A stretch of 64,000 nucleotides of DNA, taken from contig NC_051130.1 in assembly GCF_014839805.1 (NCBI RefSeq), forward strand, positions 4,092,001 through 4,156,000, read 5' to 3'. The DNA is from Manduca sexta (Eukaryota > Arthropoda > Insecta > Lepidoptera > Sphingidae). The notes under the pieces are model-generated. The model had not been told where the DNA came from. It did no database searches and saw only the letters and a program-made list of their open reading frames with translations. How positions within the stretch are numbered: the stretch's first letter is position 1; every line of letters begins with the position of its first letter. The position numbers were made by a program, and so were the translations under genes. This document shows positions 35,041 through 46,000 of the stretch, one piece after another.

Positions 35041-35589
35041 AGACTAGGCAATATTATCAAAAAAACCAAATCACAGTAGAATCATAATGAATTATGTTTA
35101 TCGTGGTAAAACTGTAGAACTAGATAAGGGGATTTCTAAAATATTCTCTACCGTGTTTCCTATCGTGGATATCCTTTCTTTATTAGTAGTACAATTGCTT
35201 TATATCATACCCTTTTTAACATTTATTTTCTTGTCATCAGTTAGAAATCATATACCATTTCATGCGTCTATGATCTCTACAATCTTTACAAGTGCATATG
35301 CGTTATTGAGTAAAGTGTGTGCTTTTTAGATAACTCGAGTCAGTTTTTTCAATTAGAATAAACTTGTCCATAAAATTCACATACAGATTACTTATGCCTT
35401 TATCTTCGAAGTGGTAAGCGGAAGTCCAACCAGAGCACCCACATTTAGCCAAATATGTTTGGGGTGGGGGGAGCCTATTACAGCATAGCCCATGAAATAA
35501 ATGGTATTTAATCCCATAACATTATTTGCTCAATAAAAGATTATTCGTGATTTTTTGGAATTTTAAACTTGATGGGAAATGGAGTGAGA

Positions 35590-35800
35590 TCTAATATAAT
35601 GTCGACTGATAAGAGATGATTACCCCTCGGCAGTCGACACAATAATGCCGACCTGTTGGAACCGGATATACACAGGCTGATCCCGGAACGCGACACACTT
35701 CGTGGGCCACTATGGCGGGTTTTAACTCCTTGTGTACGGCGGTCGTTATCCGGGCGGATATAAAATATATCCTACCACCAGCAAACTCAGTGGTAAGTCA
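35590..35800 (+). mobile_element. Repeat family D copy
   Basis: It begins near GTCGACTGATAAGAGATGAT and includes GGCTGATCCCGGAACGCGAC, GGGCCACTATGGCGGGTTTT and GGCGGATATAAAATATATCC. It is the most complete copy seen. Confidence 0.7.
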
Positions 35801-36164
35801 TTAAAAAATAAAACAAATGATGTATACAACAAATAAATATATTTTCCATTAAGTTCCATGTATAAATTTTTAAAATTACCTTTTTAAATAACATTCATGA
35901 CAACAATATCTTAATAAGTTATTTTACAATATGGAAGTTGAAAACTTGAAATCACAATGTTGCTATACAATTTATGTCATATTAAGTTACAGTTGCCCCG
36001 CCCACTTTAGTTAGTTAATATGTATATGGTATACAATAATTTCATAAATTTTGTAAATACGCTCGTCTCACATATTTCATTTGAAAAGTTTGCTAATAGC
36101 AAAAAAATATATTAAAAATACAATCAAACAAATATTGAAATTCGAATTCATTCTAATATTTTTC

Positions 36165-36545
36165 AACTACCTGGCTGTTAAAACATAGTGTGTTGTAAGT
36201 GGTTGTAAAATGTAGAGCTTCAGTGAAGTGGTATCGCATAGGATCCATTTAAAGGATATTTTATTGCAATATGCTTTTTTGTTTTGAATGACGAGACGAG
36301 TTTGCCGTTCGCCTATTGGTAAGCGATACGACCGCCCATAAGCAGTAGAAACACCATCCAATACCTTGAATTACAAAGTATTGTTTGTAATTTCATTGCG
36401 CTCGCCATCCTGAGACATAAGATTTTAACTCTTATTATATCCAGTAGTGACACTGGCTACAATTAATTTGGGCGTCAGAAATAGAAATTGCGTTGGTAAC
36501 TACCCAGGCGGACTCTCACATATGAGACACCTACCACCAGTAACC
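36165..36545 (-). mobile_element. Repeat family E, inverted copy
   Basis: It carries GAGTTTGCCGTTCGCCTATT, GAAACACCATCCAATACCTT and GGCGGACTCTCACATATGAG, the reverse of the blocks at 2050-2370. Confidence 0.65.
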
Positions 36546-39539
36546 AATAATGCCTACAATAACTGCTATTATTTATTATTTTGTAGGACAAAAATCATTT
36601 TCAATCTATAGTAGATAGAGAAATCAGAGCCAATATTGACTAAAGGTAAAAAAGGATAACATGAGTTTTTAGTCTTACTGATACAAACATCCATCATAAT
36701 ATAAAACTTTGACATGGATCAATAGAACTTGTGTAAGAGAAATAAATTCTAAAAAAGAAACAATGTGAAACGAGCTTACATCCTTCTACATAAACGTTTA
36801 CATCATACTAATTATTTACATAAATGATGGTTGGTGCAGCGAGATATCATTAACTATATATAATTTACTTAATTACAAAGAAAAATTGTTCGCGTGTTCA
36901 CAATAACTATTACTAAACAAACATCGAATTATGGTCCACGTGAAATTTTAACTTACAATAAAGCATTTACAAAGTTTTCTAACTACGAAAAAAACAAATC
37001 TGGGCAAATCAAAATAGATATATCACAGAGCCGGAGCTAGGATTTTGCTGGGGGCAGAATGGTTTAACTTGATTTTTATGGTGAATTTTTTGTCACATAA
37101 AAACATTTTGTATTATGAAAAGTAATTGGTTTGACGACTGTATTTAATACCGTTATTTAGTGCGTCAAATCTCAATCCCAAAATATTTACTTTATTTATT
37201 AAACTTAGTGTGTGTCTTTTCAAATTATAATGAAACAAGACATTGTGAAAATAATTTGAAATTCAATGACAAATGATAACATTTTACCCGAGTTTTAAAC
37301 TTTGGTAAGTAAAATTCAGAGATGGTAAATAACTTCTACGTGTTGTATAGCATCTTTATCGATTTAGTCTTAATGTGCCCCAACAAAATCCTAACTCCGG
37401 TCCTGGCTTAGCTCACTACAGCAAAAACATAATATAATATCGAAAATCTACTTGTTTTTAGAATTGTCACGCAATTTACGACAGCTGATTTACATATATA
37501 ATTACATTTAATTACTTTAAAATATCTACAAAAAGTAATTGGAAATGCAGTACCTACCATACATTTGCACTAACTGAATAACTTACAAAACTCAATGTCT
37601 TTTAATAATCATTCCGTACAAACCACATTCATTTCGAAGACTATATTATCAGTAACTATTGAAATTCATGAGCTTAGTTTATATGGGCCGAAGCGGGTAG
37701 TGATTTAAGATCCTGCCCCGAACAAATGGCCTTGACATTCGTTTCATACATATACGGCCGGGACATGAGTTACAAGCGAAAATATGCAAAGATTATGAAT
37801 AATTGTTTTAGAATTTTGGTTTTATTTGAAAGTTTGAAACTACCAAAATGTTCCTTATTAAATTGTCTATCTGTTGGTTGCAGATTAACTTTACCTTACT
37901 ATATTTTTATTTTCAAATGAAGGCTCAGTTTTCAGGATATTTCTTACTTTTTCGCCTTATTGTAAAAACATTACTGAGAAACACACGGATAAACCATAAA
38001 TTCAATTAAAAATATATGTATATTAACAAAGGTCCTTTGACCTGAATTGGTCAATAACAATCTGAACCTCTAACATAGCACTATCCACTTCGGCCGCTGG
38101 TTATAAATATCTTGCTATAATATACTTACAAAGTATTTGTGAGTCTAAAAATGGTCGTATCATAAAAAAAAACAAAATATATTATGTAGGACGAAACTCA
38201 AGTATTTTTGTAAATGTACCTAAATAAAACGTTTATATTTTAAATAATTTTAAATTTTCAAACTTAAATTATTATACAGTTTCAAATTATTGACATATAA
38301 CAAAAATATATATTAGTGAGAATATTTTTATTTCTTTTCAAGACTACGATATTAACTTCCCAACAGTTTGAAAAGTAGAGAATAACTCTTTGCCCTGTTT
38401 TAAAGCCTAAATGATTATATTAGTGCTTATTGATATTAATAAATGGTAACCTTTTTAAATTCATTAATATTAATATCGCGGTTTTGAAAATATTATTAAA
38501 ATATTATACACTATTTTTAAAACACAACAGGCATTAAAAAAAATATTATGCTGTGTGGATTATACAAATTTCATATAGAATAACAATAAAACAATTCGGC
38601 AAAGGGAAAAGATCATACAGCCAAATGAAATATTAATTGATATTGTTCCTTATAATCGACAATTAATTTTGGAAATTAAAAAATATTTTAAGCTAATTTG
38701 ACCCTAGTTACACAAAAGCGTATACCTTTTAAATCGATCTAAAACTTGGTATTCACAGGCATGGGGAACATCACTTATTCATATTGTATATTATATTGTA
38801 AGGACTGGTAAAGGTTGTGCGTTATTATTCGTTAATTTATATACATAAATATATAAGTGTATTATAGAATAACTTAGTTCTCGAAATTGTGTTTCGACAT
38901 GAAGGAATATTATATTTTATTGAAGTCACGTAACAACACCGGCACACTTGTTTTTTTTAGATCTATACTGAATGATATTTAAAAGTTAGTTTCACTATGA
39001 ATATTTTATAACAAATTTTAAGATATAAAAATATTAAAATTGATTTTTTTTACTAATATAAGTAATTAAAGTGAAATTTTATCAACACCTACAGCCTCTC
39101 ATTGTTAGTTATTTTCCCACCGATTGTTAAATTCTTATAAAAAAATATCTATGTTCTTTTTTGGTTTTAAAGATATTACTTGGCAGTATGTTTTATGATC
39201 TTAGCCGGTTCTCTATGGAAAGAAAAAAAAGTAAACTAGTTAGTGATTTAGATTAGATTTTCGTGACTTCAATAAAAATTACAGATTATCCAATCACCAA
39301 TGTTTCAAATCTCTGACGCTTCTACATCCGCCCTAGAATCTAACGCCTAAATACTTTGCATAATCAAGTACAAGATATCGGAACAACAATAGCAACATGA
39401 GCTATAGATTAACTAACGTAAATAAACATGGAAATATCTTAACATTCTAACAAGCAAAGGGATTAAGTCATAAGAAACTTATTTGTAATAAAATAGGATG
39501 CATGGTGATAATAAATTATGGTTTTAATATATAAGTGCA
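36546..39539. other. Spacer with no supported gene
   Basis: Very AT-rich sequence with no coding exon or clear repeat. About 37020-37410, ACAGAGCCGGAGCTAGGATT and AATCCTAACTCCGGTCCTGG are rough inverted repeats and could bound an old element. Confidence 0.35.
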
Positions 39540-39735
39540 AATCTTTACATATAAACTAAAGTCCCCCGCCTGAACGCGATAAACTCAAAAACTAACAAAC
39601 GGATTTTTATGAAATTCTGTATAAAGATAGTTTAAGACCCCGGGAAGAATGCAGGTTACTTTTTATTTCAGTAAAATATATAACGAGGTTGGTAAAACTA
39701 TTAAGTCTCCGTGGCCGCGAGCAAAAGCTATTAGA
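39540..39735 (+). mobile_element. Helitron-like repeat, family 3
   Basis: AAACTAAAGTCCCCCGCCTG, AAACTAACAAACGGATTTTT, AAGACCCCGGGAAGAATGCA and a GAGCAAAAGCTATTAG end match the family. Confidence 0.6.
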
Positions 39736-40517
39736 GATCAATCTATATTTTTTTCATAGAATCTTTATTATAAGTAAATTTAGGATTCCTTGAATATTAT
39801 CAAAACTACTACTACAGAACATAACTTACGGCAAAGTTATATGCAACACTGACTTGGATTACAATGATTGTTTTATATTAAAATAAAGTTTAATAATTTA
39901 CTATCACCAAACACCACAAGTAACATGATAACAATCCTTAAAACAACTGAATTAAAGTTTGATATAAACAAAAGTCACACGTCGCAGCCGTTTACGATTG
40001 CGTATGAAAGTAAGCCTTTACAATCAGCTTATATAATGGAACATTGGCACATATTTTATAAAATTCAACATTACACAAATAAGAAACTTGGTACGTTTTA
40101 TAATAAAACACTTAATACATAAACGTTCGATAAATATATTGAAGAAATTACAAGCTATAAATATAAATCACACACAAAATGTTTTCAATATAACAACATA
40201 TTGGAATAAACTAGACAAACATTGTACAACATCGACGAATTTACGACATCAAAACACTTTTAACTTAACATTTATAATGTTATATATGGTTGAAATATTA
40301 AAACACGATACATTACAGTGGTGCGTCAGTCTGCTTGTCGAGGGAGCTTCCACAATCCACGCTATCGCACGATGCACTCCCACACGAAAATAATGTAATT
40401 AGCTCTTTATAAAAAGCACGTATATAATTTATGTTCTCCTAAAATTAATATATTTCAAATTCTATAATACTAACTACGTAGTTTCTGTCGCATTAGTACA
40501 TAATATGTGCGACGCAT

Positions 40518-40675
40518 AGGCCCCGTCCACACTGACGCTTGCCGAGTTTGGTGTCGTGTTTGTACAGTCTATTGTACAATATGATATTGGAAGCATTCAA
40601 CGGCTCCGATCGGGTAGGGAAGCGCCAAAAAGGAATCAGTGTTGGATATCAGGGGCCAGTGTCACTGTGGACGGG
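40518..40675. mobile_element. Small MITE with imperfect inverted repeats
   Basis: CCCCGTCCACACTGACGCT on the left mirrors AGTGTCACTGTGGACGGGA on the right over about 157 bases. No coding frame is present and no clear target duplication was found. Confidence 0.55.
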
Positions 40676-41132
40676 AAGTTAAAATGTTATATTGTAATTA
40701 ATTAGCTAAATGATGACCCTGTGTCAGTCGTGGACTGCGACCGAGGCGCTCGCGGCAGGCCCCGGGATCAATTTCTATCTACGATTTTAGAATCTACGGT
40801 CTACGCACGTAGTTCGACTCAGGCACTGCCTACTTACGATACTGAAAGACGGCTACGCTACCTACCTATTCGGGAGACTAAAATGACCATTGTAAAAATT
40901 TTGGCAGTTACGATTTGATGAACTCGCGAAGACTAAGTAATGTCATATAATACAAGGGAAAACTAGTCTACAGTGAGAGCGGTCCGTCGGGCCGCGGGCG
41001 GGAGTCCTCGCCGACCGCGACGGCGCGGGCTGCGAGCGAGTCCCGCGGGGCGCGCCGACCGAGCCGGCTCGGGCGGCGGGAAGGCACGAGGGGGGGGCGG
41101 CTGCGGCGCGGGGCCCGCGCCGCCGCGCGCAG
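40676..41132 (-). other. Probable 3' UTR or downstream sequence of the phosphatase gene
   Basis: The GC-rich composition of the last exon continues to about 40970 and then falls sharply. No convincing polyadenylation signal was identified, so the transcript end is unknown. Confidence 0.4.
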
Positions 41133-43040
41133 TCAGAGCGGGAAGCACCGCGCCGCGCGCCGCGGCTCGCTCGCGCCGCGCCGCCGCCGCGCCACCGCCC
41201 GCAGCTCCGCGCCTTCTGCGCCTCCGCACAGCCGCGACGGCGAGATCGGCTCCAGCTTGTGCATGGACGGCCGACTGGACAGGCGCTCGCTCCCCGCCGC
41301 CGGGGTGGACGCCGCCCGGTCGGACGTCGCGTCATCCAGTTCGATGCGCCCAAGTCTGAGCGCGAGCGCATACTCTGCACGTTCGATGACGCTAGGCTGT
41401 TCCTCTTCGACGACAGTCGTGTCCGCTATCGTTGAGTCGGCCGCTGCGGAGTCGGCGCGCGGGGACTCACCTAGTACGGTGACGGACCGATGCGTATTTT
41501 CAGAAGACGGCGAAGACGCGATTGGGGCGCGACGTTCCGGCGTGGCGAACACGGAATCTGAAGTCCAACTTCGCGTTTCCGAGTTTTGCCGAAGCGTGTC
41601 ATCCATGCTGCGCTGCGAGGTGCGCCGGCTGGTCCGCGGGCTCTCATCGTCGATTGCACGGAAGTCTAATGTGCTCAGATCTACGGGACCGGGTCGTCTG
41701 CGTGACCCGTCACGTCGGAATGACGGTCGATGAGACGAAAACGCTGCATCATACAATTCACAGATACTTGTGCGGTCCGAATGCGGTTCTTCATACAGTG
41801 TTAAATTCCGAGTTTCAGTCGCATCGGAAGGTGTTTCATCTCGGTTTGACGTTGCCTCGCTTCGTTCCGATATATCAAAAGTAAAATGTGGTTCGAATCG
41901 GTCCGGACTGAGTAGCGGCGCCGAGCGCGAACAATTATCTGGTTGTTCGCCTTCGGCATCTGTCTCGAGTGGCAAAGGCCGTAAACCGGTACGACGTGGC
42001 GATGTCTCTTCTGAATCGGTGGATCGATCAGAACGTGGAGCGTGGCAGACATGCCGTCGCCCGAGAGTCGGTTGCGAGCCGCACGGGGTCCGCCGGCAGC
42101 AAGTGCGCTCATGTCGAACGTCAGACCCGCTGCTGCCGGTCGATTTGGAATGCGGTGGCTTCCGCCGTCTGTCATCCTCGCGTCCGTACAGCGATGTGAA
42201 ATCTTCCGAACAAAACTTCTCAAACAGTTCCTGCGAACTAAGCCTCGTAGAGCCCGTTGCATTATAGAACGCCTCTGTCGGCGAACGAGCACCCCTATCG
42301 TAAAGAGCACTTGAACTGGCCCGTTTGGATTTGTCCATGAGACCAAATTTATATATTTTCGGAAGTCGTCGCTCGAAGACACCTTGAGAGTGCGCTCGCG
42401 CTGGTCCACGATACGCATCTCTCGAGTCTCCGAGCACACGATCCGAGGAACCGGCCCGCTGCGGTGGTTCTGGCGGCGGGCGGTCACACGTGAAAGGAGG
42501 AGAAGTGACGAACTCCGGTTCGTATTCGTCTTCGTCGGGCGCTTCGGCCGAGGGTCCGGAGCGGTCGAGCGAGGCGCGCGCACACTCGCACTCGTCGCGC
42601 TCGTCGCTGAGGTCGCCCTCGTCGAAGGAAGGTGCGCGCGGGCCGTGGCCGAACGCTCGGCGACGCTCGTCCGCCGCCGCCTCGTCATCCTCGAGCCGGA
42701 TGGAGCGGCGCAGCGGCGGGCGGTCGCGCCGGGGACGCCGCGGCGCCTCCACGGTGGCGGCGTGCGGCAGCGGCGGGCGCGTGGCGGCGGGCAGCAGCCG
42801 GTCGAGCGACAGACCGCGGCGAGGCCGCGCCGGCCGCTGCTGCTGCTGTTGCCGTTTGGAGTCTCGTGAAGCAGATGGACTCGTTTCCTCCGGTGTGGTC
42901 GGTAACGCTGCACCACGCCCGAACTCAATGAACCAGAGCTCGTCTTTGAGTTCGCACTCTCACTTCTTTTCATTCATATCCTTGTTCAAGTAGTGCAACA
43001 CGTAGTGCAGCACGAGATCGTAGCAGTATTTGTACTCGGT
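41133..43040 (-). CDS. Ptp99A: Ptp99A-like terminal exon with in-frame TGA and long C-terminal tail
   Basis: The exon starts [20 protein letters not shown] and reaches TGA at 42962-42960, right after MNEKK. In the same frame it then stays open for 608 codons to a stop at 41135-41133. The open tail is rich in Ser, Arg, Asp and Pro, contains a five-Gln run, [13 protein letters not shown], and [19 protein letters not shown], and looks like a disordered signalling tail. The DNA is very GC-rich, so open frames also exist on other frames, but only this one continues D2. AA followed by GTGAGAG at the TGA is also a fair splice donor. The short form ending at MNEKK would be 26 residues past the last splice. 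Confidence 0.75.
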
Positions 43041-46000
43041 CTGCAAAGAGGTTATGCTTTTAACTTCTGGTACCACATAAACTCTACATGGATGTATGAT
43101 AGTGCACTTACCATGTTCTCGACGAGCTGGGGCCGGTGTCGGCGCACTGTCTTCACTGCTTGGAACACGTCCACCTCGCCGTGTTGGATCACCTGCTCGA
43201 TGCACGCGTTGGCAGCGCAGTAGACGCCGGCCCGGCTGCGCCCATCCCTGGGAACAAGCGTCACGTTAACTGGGTGATTAGAAAATAATAACAAAGAACC
43301 GCTGCAAACGTGGCACCACTTTCACAAGCCAATCACAGAGTGTATCAGATTATAGTGACGTAAACGCTGCCTTCATCGCGTTTGCACAATTGAATTACTG
43401 GACAGATTATAATGTGTATACTTGCTACAATACGTACATAAATAAGTATATTATGGTAATATTATTCAATAGAAAATTCAGATAATGCATGGAAATTGAT
43501 TCTGCGATTTTAATAGACTATCCAGGTCGTGTGTAAATAAGATAAATTGATTTCAATGCACGGATGGATACCATTGTTGGTGCTGTAAAAGCGTGTTTTA
43601 AAATATTGAATAAAATAATTGTTTGCGCTATCGAAAATATATTGAAAAATATTAATAAGACAAAACTTGTTTTTACAGTTCTTTGATAAGTCTTCTGAAA
43701 ACTAGTCTGCAGTCTTTTAAGAAGATAAGTGTATGATTACAAGTAACAACTGGCTCTGCGTGATTTACTCTTACTGGTAAAAACACACAAACTCCTCAAT
43801 TGCTTATTTTTTTACAGAGGCACAGGGAGTTAAACACTGAGCACCTTGGTAAGTGGAGACAATGGAGTAGGGTCTAAATGGAATGTCGACTGACGAAAGA
43901 TGATTACCCGTCGCCAGTTAACATAACTATGTCGGGCTGTTAAAAGATTCTTGATTTTTGTAATACTCACGGCGAGACGACACAGACGGGCCCATAATCA
44001 GTCCGCTGCCGCCACCGCTCGACCATGTTCATGAGTTCCACGAGCGAGTTGGTGGAGGAGGGCACCTTGTGACCCATCGGCCAGCACGTCAGTTGGAATA
44101 GTTGCACTGTCTTCGTTGGAGCCTTCACGCCCGCCATTAGTTCAGTAAGGGAGATGATCTGTAGGGATATAAAAAGGTATATTCACATATAGGTTCAGTG
44201 AAAGTAGAAGCTAAAAGAAAAGATATTAAAATTGCCGCTACAGACGATGGAATTAGATAATAGTAACAGTAACTGAAAGGCAATGATGAAACTGGTTGAT
44301 AAGGTAAAAATAATAAAACATAATTATGAGGTTCATATATATTATAAATATATTTTGAAATTAAATAGAATTATAGACCCAAATACCCACAAAATTGTCT
44401 CAATTGCCTATTTTTGTTTACAAAGGCACAGGAAGCTGCCTAAATTTTACTTTGTCATAATATATTATTTTTCTATATACCAACCTTCTTATTGATTCTA
44501 AATATCCAAGTCTTGATATTGGTATAATGATTATGAGAAACGTGATCTATTGTGAACACTGGTCCGTACTTCTTTGAATGGCGGCCCTCCGGCCAAAACG
44601 GAGGGTATTGTTGCTGAAACAAATATAATAAATATACCTTCCAGAATTTATAAAAAAACTAGTCGAGTGGAAAGTTATTTGTTCCCCGCTCTGCTATTGA
44701 CGACAGACTATTTATATTTACAATTCCTGTTATTTCCAAATGGAAAAAAGAGAGAAGTTAATGTATACTTTTTATATCTCTAAGCATTTTTTGCTTTATA
44801 TTTAATTAAGTTCGTTATAAGTCACCTGAGGATTGGTTTGTGTCATAAAATGCAAGCCAATGCGAATCTAACTAATATTTCCAGCGGCAAGTAATACGGG
44901 TGGCCTTATAGTATATAAACTGACAAATTAAACTTTTAATAGAAACAATTTCAAACGAACAAAGTACGGTCACTTTTATTTCATACTTACAGAGTTCTTT
45001 GGTGGGACGCATAAAACAACGACGGCTGCACATTCATAGTCGTAAACTAAGGACCAGAACTCTCCTTGAGTTCTTACGAGAGGCCATTCCGTCACTATAT
45101 ACTCACGAGGCTTTGTGTAACCCTGCCAAATAAAGTAGATATAACAAATAATTCAAAACCGTTATAAAATTCGAAAAAAGAATTGCATTTTAAAAATTAC
45201 CGCCATTTTCAATAAACGATCACAATGGCTTTTGGTCGTTCAAAAATGGACCAATCAGAACAAACACTTTTTGACATGCTTACAAATGAGTTATTTTGAT
45301 TGGTTCCTACTCAGAATTGGATTGACGATTGAGATTTGGATTGTTTATTGAAAATGACTGTTAGTGCAGTTTAGTACAATAAGTTTATTAATTAATATAG
45401 CCATTGTGAAGTTAACCGTTAATGTTTTATGTCTCGGGGCTTGTTTCACGACTTTTGAGTAATTGCTATTCGTCATATAACATAAGACGATCAAACTAAA
45501 GGTCACACTGTTAACTATCCTCCCAAATGAGTGACGATAAACAAAATTAGCTGCCTCATACAATAACTGGTCTTGTAACTTGTGGATAACATACTTGGAG
45601 TTTGAACATTATGAAGAGTTTCGATCTTCAAATTATTACACGTAAGGTTAGTCAATGTTCATGTACTTACATCTACAAATACGGCATTTATGTAGTCGGT
45701 AAAACTGTTCCCTTGGAAAGATGTCAGGTATGGGCGAAAATTGTCAGCTGTAAAAAAACATATTTTAAGGAGGCGACCACTATTATCCAGATACTAATTC
45801 ATTTCACTATAAATTTCAATTACATTATTCTATGACCCATACAAAACTTCATTTACATCTTTAATCCAAGCAAAATGTCCTTTACTTCCTCATTCTATAT
45901 TAAGTTTACTTTTATATTTATGCTATTGCAAACTTACGCGGAACGACGAGAACATCTCGATTTTTTTCTCTATTGTCACCCCTGTGTCCGCCAGCGCAGT

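Noticed and set aside
35087..35329. 80-codon frame with hydrophobic stretches, possible receptor exon
   Set aside because: Hydrophobic runs arise easily from T-rich DNA, and no receptor motif or splice context is seen.
42960..42962. TGA read as selenocysteine
   Set aside because: No SECIS-like element was recognised, and from memory Lepidoptera have lost selenoproteins.
41257..42993. Many long open frames on the + strand and a 390-codon frame at 41801-42973 on the - strand
   Set aside because: They overlap the phosphatase tail frame in very GC-rich DNA, where stops are rare. None continues a spliced upstream exon or shows a domain. The 390-codon frame would need a frameshift after MNEKK and lacks the tail motifs.
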